Shown here: piece by piece, positions 1 to 6,554 of the stretch
Layout: each line of letters opens with the position of its first letter
Numbering within the stretch: the stretch's first letter is position 1
Source of the DNA: DASTCC01 sp035711465
Lineage (GTDB): Bacteria > Acidobacteriota > Vicinamibacteria > Vicinamibacterales > SCN-69-37
DNA length: 8,066 nucleotides
Reading direction: 5' to 3'
Assembly (NCBI GenBank): GCA_035711465.1
Contig: DASTCC010000130.1
Location: 1 to 8,066, forward strand
The notes under the pieces: model-generated
Database searches by the model: none
What the model saw: only the letters and a program-made list of their open reading frames with translations
What the model was told of the DNA's origin: nothing
Made by a program: the position numbers and the translations under genes

Positions 1-1509
1 TACGGGCCGGCGCCGTGGGGCTTTCATCTCACCAACATCCTGCTCCACATGATCAACGTGGCGCTGCTGATGACCCTGGCGTGGCAGTGCGCGCGCGATC
101 GCATCCGCGGCGCCGGCGATGCGCTCCGCGCCCTGAGCCCGATGCGGGTGATGCTGATCACCGGTGTGCTGTTCGCGGTGCACCCGATGATGACCGAGGC
201 CGTCGGCTACATCGGCGGCCGGTCGGAGCTGATCGTGGCGGCGTTCTTTCTCACGGCGATCCTCGCCGCGCGGCGCTGGTTCTCCGGACTGAGCGCGCGG
301 TGGGCCGCGATCGCGGTGCTGAGCTGGTTCCTGGCGCTGTTCTCGAAGGAGATTGCGGTCATGCTGCCGCTGGTGCTGCTGGCCTACGACCGCTGGGTCT
401 GGCCGGACACCGACGACCGGCGCCGCTACCGCTTCTGGCGGTTTCACGCGCCGCTCCTCGCGCTGATGGCCGTGGCGGTCGTCGGCCGCCTGGTGGTGTT
501 CGTGTTCGTCGAGAGCCGCGGACTCGTCGACGTCCGCTGGCAGTTCGCGCTGATCGAGCTCGATGTGATCCGCCGCTACCTCGGGTTGTTGCTCTGGCCC
601 ACCGGGCAGGCGATCTTCCATCTGACGCCGCCGATCGAGTCGATCGTCGATGCTCGTGTGCTGATCGCGACGGCCGTGATTGGCGCGATGGTCGGCGTGG
701 CCTGGTGGGTGCGGCACCGTGCCGGTCTGATCACGTTAGGCGTGATCTGGTTCTTCCTGCTGCTGGTGCCGTCGAGCGCGCTGGTCCTGCTCAACCGCGG
801 CGAGCCGATGGCCGAGCATCGCGTGTATCTCGCCAGCGCCGGCCTGTTCCTGGCCGCAGGCATGATCGTCGCTCGCGTCTGGCGGCGCCTCGGGCGCAGC
901 TTGCCAATCACCGGCCTGGCGGCGCGAGGCGCGATCGTCCTGATGGTGGCGCTGCTCGCCGGCAGCACGGTGCTGCGCAACGCGCTTTGGGACGATCCGG
1001 TACTGGTCTGGGCGGAAGCGGCCGGCAAAGCGGAGGGACACTGGCTGCCGAACGTCCCGCTCGGCCAGTCGCTGCACGCCGCCGGACGCCACGACGAGGC
1101 CATCGGCGCGTTCGTCACCGCGCTGCGGTCGTTGAAGAATCAGCCGGACGCGCTCGGCGGTCTCGGCACCTGTCTCGCCGAAACCGGCCGGCTGGACGAG
1201 GCCGCCGGCGTCTTTCAGGAGCTGCGGGCCGTAGCGCCGCGATCCACGGTCGCGTCGAACGGGTTGGCGACGGTGGCGCTGCTCGCCGGCCGCGCCGACG
1301 AAGCGCGGACGCGCTACGGCGAGTCGTTGACGATCGATCCGGTCAACATCCAGGCGCGTCGCGGGCTGGCGGCGCTCGAGGAGACGGTCGGCAACAACCC
1401 GGGCGAAGCGCTGCGGCTCTGCCGCGAGATCGAGACGATCGCGCCGGGGACGCCAGGCATCGACGAGTGCATCAAACGCAATCGCGCGCGCATCGGCGGG
1501 GGGGAATGA
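1..1509 (+). CDS. TMTC-like membrane glycosyltransferase (GT-C type) with C-terminal TPR repeats, 5'-partial
   Basis: The frame is open from the first base, so the true start is upstream; the first in-window ATG (position 49) lies inside a conserved block and is not the start. 502 residues are visible. The N-terminal FHLTNILLH, the AVHPMMTEAVGYIGGRSE block (59-76), FSKE (114-117) and EHRVYLASAGL (272-282) are what I know from the TMTC / TPR-bearing O-mannosyltransferase-like GT-C family, which takes sugars from polyprenyl-phosphate donors outside the cytoplasm. About ten hydrophobic segments lie between residues 14 and 322 (for example 50-65, 77-91, 150-170, 219-236, 242-263, 309-322). Residues about 345-485 form roughly three to four TPR-like helical pairs (AGRHDEAIGAF, TGRLDEAAGVF, AGRADEARTRY). 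It overlaps the exporter permease gene by 4 nt, implying co-translation. Acceptor and sugar are unknown; a TPR membrane protein without transferase activity cannot be excluded because the catalytic first loop lies outside the window. Confidence 0.85.
   Translation, partial: YGPAPWGFHLTNILLHMINVALLMTLAWQCARDRIRGAGDALRALSPMRVMLITGVLFAVHPMMTEAVGYIGGRSELIVAAFFLTAILAARRWFSGLSARWAAIAVLSWFLALFSKEIAVMLPLVLLAYDRWVWPDTDDRRRYRFWRFHAPLLALMAVAVVGRLVVFVFVESRGLVDVRWQFALIELDVIRRYLGLLLWPTGQAIFHLTPPIESIVDARVLIATAVIGAMVGVAWWVRHRAGLITLGVIWFFLLLVPSSALVLLNRGEPMAEHRVYLASAGLFLAAGMIVARVWRRLGRSLPITGLAARGAIVLMVALLAGSTVLRNALWDDPVLVWAEAAGKAEGHWLPNVPLGQSLHAAGRHDEAIGAFVTALRSLKNQPDALGGLGTCLAETGRLDEAAGVFQELRAVAPRSTVASNGLATVALLAGRADEARTRYGESLTIDPVNIQARRGLAALEETVGNNPGEALRLCREIETIAPGTPGIDECIKRNRARIGGGE
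1498..1504 (+). repeat. G7 homopolymer at gene junction
   Basis: Seven consecutive G bases end one base before the permease ATG (1506-1508) and just before the TGA (1507-1509) of the upstream gene. The tract can act as a purine-rich ribosome-binding element, although its spacing to the ATG is too short for an ideal Shine-Dalgarno site. Gain of one G would read GGG GGG GGA ATG and join the two proteins in frame without a stop. Confidence 0.6.
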
Positions 1510-2270
1510 TCGCCCGGTCGGCGACCGCCGGTCTGGTCTGGACGCTCATCCGGACCGACTTCAAGGTCCGATATCACGGCACGCTCGGCGGCTTCGTCTG
1601 GGCGCTGCTCAAGCCGCTGACGATGTTCGTGCTGCTGATGTCGGTGTTCTCGTTCGTGTTCGGATCGGATCCCGACTACAAGCTCAACCTGATCATCGGC
1701 CTGTTCCTGTGGGACTTCTTCGCCGAGTCGACGAAGGCGGGGCTGACGTCGCTGGCGACGCGGGGATTTCTGCTCACTCGCGCCAAGAGTCCCGCCTGGG
1801 TGCTCGTGGTCACGTCGATCTCGAACGCCGCGATCACCATCGCGGTGTTCATCACGATCATTCTCGGGTTCCTGACCGTCCTCGGGCGGGCGCCATCCGC
1901 CGTGTTGGTGCTCTGCTTTCTCGGCTACGTGCTCGCGTTCGTCGGCATCGTCATCGGGTTCTCGCTCGGCGCAAGCGTGCTCTTTCTGCGGTACCGCGAC
2001 CTCAACCAGGTCTGGGACCTGCTCATCCAGGCGGGCTTCTTCGTCGCGCCGATCATCTACCCGCTCGGCATCCTGCCGGAGAGCGCCCACATCTATCTTT
2101 ACTTGTGGCCGCCGACGCCGATCATCGAGTTCTCGCGCGATGCGCTGGTGCGCGGCGTCCTGCCGTCGGCGACCGCGCACGCGTTTCTGATCGCGGTCGT
2201 CGCCACTTCGCTGGGCGTCGGCATCGCGCTTTTCCGGCGCTACAGCCCGCGCGCGGCGGAGTTCATGTGA
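1506..2270 (+). CDS. ABC-2 type polysaccharide export permease (Wzm/KpsM/TagG-like)
   Basis: This is the membrane subunit of an ABC exporter that moves a finished lipid-linked polysaccharide across the inner membrane. It has 254 residues, close to the family norm of about 260. The amphipathic N-terminal block RTDFKVRYHGTLGGFVWALL (16-35) before the first membrane helix is the hallmark of this family, as are FLRYRDLNQVW (160-170) and FFVAPIIYPLGILP (178-191). About six hydrophobic segments are visible (34-52, 60-75, 100-124, 132-158, 171-190, 223-243). The ATG at 1506 forms an ATGA overlap with the stop of the upstream gene. The same frame stays open back to position 15, but that part is an arginine-rich shadow of the upstream gene and is not membrane-like. 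The ATPase gene follows with a 1-nt overlap, which fixes the pair as one transporter. Whether the cargo is O-antigen, capsule or another glycan cannot be told. Confidence 0.93.
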   Translation: MIARSATAGLVWTLIRTDFKVRYHGTLGGFVWALLKPLTMFVLLMSVFSFVFGSDPDYKLNLIIGLFLWDFFAESTKAGLTSLATRGFLLTRAKSPAWVLVVTSISNAAITIAVFITIILGFLTVLGRAPSAVLVLCFLGYVLAFVGIVIGFSLGASVLFLRYRDLNQVWDLLIQAGFFVAPIIYPLGILPESAHIYLYLWPPTPIIEFSRDALVRGVLPSATAHAFLIAVVATSLGVGIALFRRYSPRAAEFM

Positions 2271-2272
2271 TG
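2258..2272 (+). promoter_or_regulatory. Shine-Dalgarno site and coupled start of the ABC ATPase gene
   Basis: GGAG at 2258-2261 lies 8 nt before the ATG at 2270-2272. That ATG shares one base with the permease stop (TGATG, 2268-2272). A GTG at 2267 in the same frame is an alternative, but its spacing of 5 nt is poorer, so the ATG is preferred. The arrangement suggests stop/restart translation. Confidence 0.6.
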
Positions 2273-3037
2273 ACGGGCCGTGACGTCGTCCTCACGGCCG
2301 ACCGCGTGTCCAAGGCGTTCTCGATCCCGTCCGTCCGCCGCGACACGGTGCGCGAGCACGTGCTCGGCGTCCTCGATCCGCGCCGCTTCGAGCGATTACA
2401 GGTGCTGGATGACGTGAGCCTCGAGGTGCGCCGAGGCGAGACGCTCGCGATCATGGGACGCAACGGCTGCGGCAAGAGCACGCTGTTGAAGATTCTCTGC
2501 GGCGTCTATCAGCCCGACGCCGGCGCCGTGACCCGGCAGGCGGACATCACGCCGATCCTGGAGCTCGGAGTCGGCTGGAATCCGGAACTGGACGCCGTCG
2601 ACAACGTCTGCCTGATCGGCGCGGTGATGGGCCTGACGCTGCAGCAGGTACGCCGCCGCATGGACGCGATCCTGGCGTTCGCGGATGTCGAACGGTTCGC
2701 GAATCTGAAGCTCAAGCATTTCTCGAGCGGCATGTCGTCGCGTCTCGGCTATGCCGTGGCGTTCGAGGCGGTTCGCGACGTGCTGATTCTCGACGAGATC
2801 TTTGCGGTCGGCGATGCCGGCTTCCGGCAGAAGTGCGAGGCCCGCTATCGCGAGCTGCACGAAGCCGGGCACACCGTCGTGCTCGTCAGTCACTCGGTGC
2901 CGATCGTCCGCGATTTCTGCACGCGCGCGTTGCTCATCGAGAACGGGCGGGTTCAGCTCGACGGGTCGCCGGCCGAGGCCATCGCCGCCTACCTGGCGAT
3001 GCTGACTGGCACGACGGCAGGCGCCGAGGCAGACTGA
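2270..3037 (+). CDS. ABC transporter ATPase for polysaccharide export (Wzt/KpsT/TagH-like), no C-terminal sugar-binding domain
   Basis: This is the nucleotide-binding subunit driving export by the adjacent permease. It has 255 residues. Walker A GRNGCGKST (63-71), the LELGVGWNPELDAVDN block (97-112) characteristic of polysaccharide exporters, the signature HFSSGMSSRLGYAVAF (150-165), Walker B VLILDEIFAVGD (171-182) and the H-loop SHS (207-209, His208) are all intact. The segment at about 26-45 between the first strand and VLDDVSLEV matches the extended N-terminus seen in Wzt/TagH ATPases. The protein stops soon after the ATPase fold, so it lacks the C-terminal carbohydrate-binding domain that in Wzt of the E. 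coli O8/O9a type recognises the capped chain end. It is therefore closer in build to KpsT or to O-antigen ATPases that do not need a cap. The next gene begins 6 nt downstream. Confidence 0.95.
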   Translation: MTGRDVVLTADRVSKAFSIPSVRRDTVREHVLGVLDPRRFERLQVLDDVSLEVRRGETLAIMGRNGCGKSTLLKILCGVYQPDAGAVTRQADITPILELGVGWNPELDAVDNVCLIGAVMGLTLQQVRRRMDAILAFADVERFANLKLKHFSSGMSSRLGYAVAFEAVRDVLILDEIFAVGDAGFRQKCEARYRELHEAGHTVVLVSHSVPIVRDFCTRALLIENGRVQLDGSPAEAIAAYLAMLTGTTAGAEAD

Positions 3038-3043
3038 GAACGC

Positions 3044-4771
3044 ATGCCGACGGTGATTGCGTTGCTCTCGGCGTACAACGAAGAGGACATCCTCGGCCAG
3101 GCGCTCGATCATCTGATCGCGCAGGGCGTGGACGTCTACGTCCTCGACGATGGATCGACGGACCGCACGGCCGAGATCGCGGAAGCCCGCCTCGGCCGTG
3201 GCGTGATTGCGGTCGAGCGCCGCCCGGTCGGATCTCAGACGTCGTCGATGTCGTGGACGGCCGTGCTCCGGCGCAAGGAAGAGCTCGCCGCCTCGCTCGA
3301 CGCCGACTGGTTCATTCATCACGACGCCGACGAGTTTCGCGAGAGCCCGTGGCCGCACTTGACGCTCGCCCAGGCGCTCGACGCGGTTGGCCGTCTCGGA
3401 TACAACGCCGTCGACGCCCTCGTGTTGAACTTTCCTCCGACGAACGATGGGTTCCATGCCGGCCGTCCCGTGTCAGACGCGTTCTCGCACTACGAAGCGG
3501 CGCCGCCGTTCGACGCCGTGCAGATCAAGTGCTGGCGCCGGCAGCCGGCGCTGGTGGATCTGCGTTCGTCAGGAGGTCACGACGTGCGGTTCCCGGACCG
3601 CCGCGTGTGCCCGATCCGGTTCCTGCTGCGTCACTACCCGATTCGCGGCCAGGCGCACGGCGAACGGAAGGTCTTCGGCGAGCGGCGCGCGCGGTTCTCG
3701 GCGGAGGAACGTGCCCTTGGCTGGCATCGCCAGTACGACGCCTGGCGGAAGGGCGACTCGTTTCTCCGCGATCCGGGCACGCTGGTCCGCTACGACGCTG
3801 ACTCGGTGCGTGCGTCGCTCGCCGCCGAGGCCAACGTCGATGGCACGATTGCCGCCCTCGAGCAGGCGCTGGCTGGCGCGCGAGCCGATCAGGCGGCGCA
3901 AGCACGTCGCACGGCGGACCTGCAGCTCCAACTCTCGAAACTGCAGGTGGAGGTCTCGCACCTTCACGCTCAGGCCGGCGAGGCCGCGTACCTGCGCGAC
4001 GCGCTCGCGGCGATGCATGCGTCGGCCAGCTGGCGCCTGACCGCGCCGCTGCGTGCGATCTACGGCGGCTTGACCGGAGCGAAGGCGGCGGAGCCGCGAC
4101 CGTCGTCGCCGGAGTCGCCGTCTGCGCGGGTGCCGGTGACGACAGGCCTGGAGCCGATCAGCCGGCGCTGGGGCCTCGAGCGCGGGCAGCCCGTCGATCG
4201 GTACTACATCGAACGGTTTCTCGCGGAGAATCGTGGCGACATCAGGGGACGGGTGCTCGAGGTCAAGGACGCCGGCTACACGAGGGCGTACGGCGGCGAC
4301 GCAGTGCGCGCCGTGGCAGTGCTCGACATCGATCCCGCGAATCCACTTGCGACGGTGGTTGGCGATCTCGCCGGGCCGGACCTCGATGCCGGCGATCCGT
4401 TCGACTGCGTGATCCTCACGCAGACGCTCCACATCATTTACGACATCCGCGCCGCGCTTACTCAGACGAAGCGTCTGCTCGCCGAGGGCGGCGTGCTGCT
4501 GTGCACGATTCCGGCAGTGAGCCGCGTCAACGACGAGCACGGCGGTCTGGAGAGCGGCGACTACTGGCGTCTCACGCAAGCGGCGGTGAGACGCCTGTGT
4601 GGGGAGGTGTTCCGGCCTTCAGACGTTTCGATCGCGACGTTCGGCAACGTGCGAGCGTGCAGCGCGTTTCTCTACGGACTGGCCAGCGAAGATCTGTCAC
4701 CCGCCGAGCTCGCTTTCGTCGATCCGTGGTTCCCGTTGATTCACTGCGTCAGGGTGGAGAAGCACGGTTGA
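3044..4771 (+). CDS. Fusion protein: family 2-like glycosyltransferase, coiled coil, SAM-methyltransferase-like domain
   Basis: 575 residues in three parts. Residues 1 to about 250 are a GT-A glycosyltransferase of the GT2 type: LLSAYNEED (7-15), VLDDGSTDRTAEI (33-45), the metal-binding HHDADEF (92-98, DxD at 94-96) and HYPIRGQAHGERKVF (197-211). Residues about 256-325 form a coiled coil: an unbroken 3-4 register (269, 272, 276, 279, 283, 286, 290, 293, 297, 300, 304, 307, 311) with I/L/V at most positions in its second half. SASWRLTAPLR (327-337) is a junction motif I recall following coiled coils in surface-glycan enzymes, followed by a Pro/Ser-rich linker (350-365). Residues about 385-545 resemble a class I methyltransferase: VLDIDPANP (426-434), DPFDCVILTQTLHIIYD (451-467), EGGVLLCTIP (481-490). 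Its motif I, VLEVKDAGYT (404-413), lacks the usual GxGxG. No signal peptide or membrane helix is seen, so it is probably cytosolic, acting on the growing glycan. The start ATG has only a weak GAGA 4 nt upstream. Sugar and methyl acceptor are unknown. Confidence 0.88.
   Translation: MPTVIALLSAYNEEDILGQALDHLIAQGVDVYVLDDGSTDRTAEIAEARLGRGVIAVERRPVGSQTSSMSWTAVLRRKEELAASLDADWFIHHDADEFRESPWPHLTLAQALDAVGRLGYNAVDALVLNFPPTNDGFHAGRPVSDAFSHYEAAPPFDAVQIKCWRRQPALVDLRSSGGHDVRFPDRRVCPIRFLLRHYPIRGQAHGERKVFGERRARFSAEERALGWHRQYDAWRKGDSFLRDPGTLVRYDADSVRASLAAEANVDGTIAALEQALAGARADQAAQARRTADLQLQLSKLQVEVSHLHAQAGEAAYLRDALAAMHASASWRLTAPLRAIYGGLTGAKAAEPRPSSPESPSARVPVTTGLEPISRRWGLERGQPVDRYYIERFLAENRGDIRGRVLEVKDAGYTRAYGGDAVRAVAVLDIDPANPLATVVGDLAGPDLDAGDPFDCVILTQTLHIIYDIRAALTQTKRLLAEGGVLLCTIPAVSRVNDEHGGLESGDYWRLTQAAVRRLCGEVFRPSDVSIATFGNVRACSAFLYGLASEDLSPAELAFVDPWFPLIHCVRVEKHG
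4756..4770 (+). promoter_or_regulatory. Shine-Dalgarno site deciding a TTG start
   Basis: GGAG at 4756-4759 lies 8 nt before TTG at 4768-4770, which overlaps the upstream stop (TTGA, 4768-4771). No ATG or GTG in this frame near here gives a complete deacetylase N-terminus: the conserved LLYHR begins seven codons into the protein, leaving TTG as the only well-placed start. Confidence 0.65.
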
Positions 4772-5667
4772 TCGCGCCCGCTATCCTTCTCTATCACCGC
4801 GTCGCCGACGAACAGGATCCGTTCGATCTGTGTATCTCGCCCGCGCAGTTCGGCGCGCAGATGACGTACTTGCGCGAGCGTTGCGCGGTCATGTCTCTCG
4901 ACGACCTCGCCGAGGCGGCGCGCCAGGGCGCTCTGCCGCCGCGCGCCGTGGCGGTGACGCTCGACGACGGTTACCTCGACAACTTCGACGTCGCGTCGCC
5001 GATCCTCGAAAGGTCCGGCGTCCCGGCGATGTTCTTCGTCACGACTGCGGACCTCGAGCAGCCGCGTGAGTTCTGGTGGGACACGGTGCGGCGGATCGTC
5101 CTCGAAGAACCTGAACTGCCTGGTGAAATCGTGGTCGGACTCGATCCGTCGCTGCGAGTGTCTCTCGGCGGTCCGGACGAGCGGCGTCATGCCTTGCGCG
5201 CGATTCACGGGGCGCTCCGCTGTCTCGACGCGCGGCGGCGCGACGATGCCGTCCGCGATATCCGCGCGAGCCTCGAACGTCATACCGGGCCGTCGCTGAG
5301 GCCGATGGCGGCCGCCGAGGTGCGGACGCTGGCAGGCCGGCCCGGCCACACCATCGGCGCGCATACCGTCCGGCATCTCTCCCTTCCGGCGCAGGATCGC
5401 GCCACGCAGTTGAGCGAGATGCGCGAGTGCCGGGAGACGCTCGAGACGCTGCTCGAGCGGCCGGTGACCCGAATCGCATACCCGTTCGGTGAGGCGTCTT
5501 CGGAGACGGTCGCGATCGCGGCTGCCGCGGGATTTACGGTTGGTGTCGTCGTGGACGGCGAGCTCGACGCGCCGCTCGATCTGCTCAGACTGCCCAGGAT
5601 CGAGCCGCACCGCATGGACCAGCCGTTCGACGTCGCGCTCGAAGGGTTCTTCCAACGGCAGGCGTAA
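4768..5667 (+). CDS. Polysaccharide deacetylase (CE4 / NodB-homology family), cytoplasmic
   Basis: The family removes N- or O-linked acetyl groups from sugars with a divalent metal. The protein has 299 residues from the TTG start. Motif 1 is TLDDG (64-68; Asp66 as base, Asp67 as metal ligand), motif 2 HTVRH (199-203; metal ligands His199 and His203), and motif 3 AYPFG (237-241). LLYHRV (7-12) at the start and RLPRIEP (274-280) near the end are typical of the subgroup found in polysaccharide clusters, as is FWWDTVRRIVLE (102-113) in the region inserted between motifs 1 and 2. The classic C-terminal catalytic-His motif is not obvious, which is common in this subgroup. There is no signal peptide or membrane anchor, so it should act on a cytosolic substrate such as a lipid-linked glycan before export. 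It overlaps the upstream fusion gene by 4 nt and is followed after 5 nt by a glycosyltransferase gene. An upstream extension of this frame reads into the preceding gene and is not real. Confidence 0.92.
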   Translation: MIAPAILLYHRVADEQDPFDLCISPAQFGAQMTYLRERCAVMSLDDLAEAARQGALPPRAVAVTLDDGYLDNFDVASPILERSGVPAMFFVTTADLEQPREFWWDTVRRIVLEEPELPGEIVVGLDPSLRVSLGGPDERRHALRAIHGALRCLDARRRDDAVRDIRASLERHTGPSLRPMAAAEVRTLAGRPGHTIGAHTVRHLSLPAQDRATQLSEMRECRETLETLLERPVTRIAYPFGEASSETVAIAAAAGFTVGVVVDGELDAPLDLLRLPRIEPHRMDQPFDVALEGFFQRQA

Positions 5668-5672
5668 CGGCC

Positions 5673-6542
5673 ATGACTTCTGCGGCCAAGCTCGTCAGCG
5701 TCGTCGTGCCATTCCACAATGACGAGCGCTGGCTGCCGACGCTGCTCGAGTCCCTGACACGGCAGGAAAGCACTCGCCCCTGGGAGATCGTCGCCGTCAA
5801 CAACCGTTCGACCGATGGCTCCAGAGATGTCGCGGAGCGTTTCATCCCGCTTCTGCCACTGCGCATTGTCGACGCTCCCGAGCGCGCCAACCCGTCGTAC
5901 GCCAGGAACACGGGCGCGTGGGCCGCTTCGGGCGACGCACTCATCTTCATCGATGCCGACGACGCGGTGGCGCCGAACTATGTAGAGGCGATGTCGTCGG
6001 CGCTGACCGATCACGCCGTGGTGACTTCTCGTGTCGATTCGACGACGCTCAACGCGCCGTGGCTGCGCGACGCCCACGGACCACCGTGGCAGGAACAGGG
6101 CATTGCCAGCTTTCTCGGATTTCTCCCGGCTGCCGGCGTGAACATCGGCATTCGCCGCAATCTGTTCGAGCGCGTCGCGGGCTTTCCGCTCGAGTTCCAT
6201 GGCGCCGAAGATCTCGCCTTCTCCTGGCTGGTGCAGATCGAGACTGGCGAGACGCTGCACTTCGTCCCCGACGCGGTCTATCTCTATCGCTACCGCAACT
6301 CGTATCGATCGCTGTTTCGACAGAGCGCGAACTGGGGTCGCGACCACGTCGTCCTGTTTCGGCGATTTCGCGACGCCGGCATGCCTGGCCGCAGCTTCGC
6401 GCAGGCTGGTCGCGAGTGGCTTGCGCTGACTGCGGCATTGGCCCGCGCCCGGCGCGGCGAACGGCCGGCGCTCGTCGTCCGGCTCGGTTACGCTTGGGGC
6501 CGGCTTCTGGGCAGCGCGCGGTATCGCGTCCCGTACCCCTGA
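5673..6542 (+). CDS. Glycosyltransferase family 2
   Basis: This inverting GT-A enzyme probably adds a sugar from a nucleotide-sugar donor to the lipid-linked glycan at the cytosolic face. It has 289 residues. SVVVPFHNDERWLPTLLESL (9-28) is the nucleotide-binding first strand, NNRSTDGS (43-50) follows, IFIDADDAV (91-99) carries the DxD metal site, and FHGAEDLAFSWLV (175-187) provides the ED pair where the family places its catalytic base. The amphipathic C-terminus (about 240-289, ending GSARYRVPYP) may lie on the membrane, but no clear transmembrane helix is seen. The ATG has a weak purine stretch (GCAGG, 5658-5662) 10 nt upstream and lies 5 nt after the deacetylase stop. It is the last gene of the operon in this window and ends 12 nt from a convergent gene. 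Donor and linkage cannot be predicted. Confidence 0.93.
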   Translation: MTSAAKLVSVVVPFHNDERWLPTLLESLTRQESTRPWEIVAVNNRSTDGSRDVAERFIPLLPLRIVDAPERANPSYARNTGAWAASGDALIFIDADDAVAPNYVEAMSSALTDHAVVTSRVDSTTLNAPWLRDAHGPPWQEQGIASFLGFLPAAGVNIGIRRNLFERVAGFPLEFHGAEDLAFSWLVQIETGETLHFVPDAVYLYRYRNSYRSLFRQSANWGRDHVVLFRRFRDAGMPGRSFAQAGREWLALTAALARARRGERPALVVRLGYAWGRLLGSARYRVPYP

Positions 6543-6554
6543 CAGCCGACGCGC

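Noticed and set aside
15..1505. Continuous open frame reading into the permease, as if a 751-residue fusion protein
   Set aside because: The upstream part is Arg/Ala/Pro-rich low-complexity sequence typical of an off-frame GC-rich shadow. The +1 frame over the same DNA encodes a recognisable membrane glycosyltransferase, and the permease has a normal start at 1506.
1709..2269. Extension of the ATPase frame 561 nt upstream into the permease gene
   Set aside because: The extension is Arg-rich shadow sequence. The permease frame there has clear family motifs and the ATPase has a proper start with GGAG at 2258-2261.
2396..3457. Long minus-strand open frame (353 residues)
   Set aside because: It lies antisense to the ATPase and glycosyltransferase genes, spans both, has shadow-type composition and shows no recognisable domain.
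3569..4579. Long minus-strand open frame (336 residues)
   Set aside because: It lies antisense to the fusion gene and is rich in Arg/Ala/His with no family motif; high GC depletes stops on this strand.
4501..4767. Upstream extension of the deacetylase frame
   Set aside because: It overlaps the methyltransferase-like domain of the preceding gene, which reads well in its own frame. The extension is Arg/Ser-rich and not conserved-looking.
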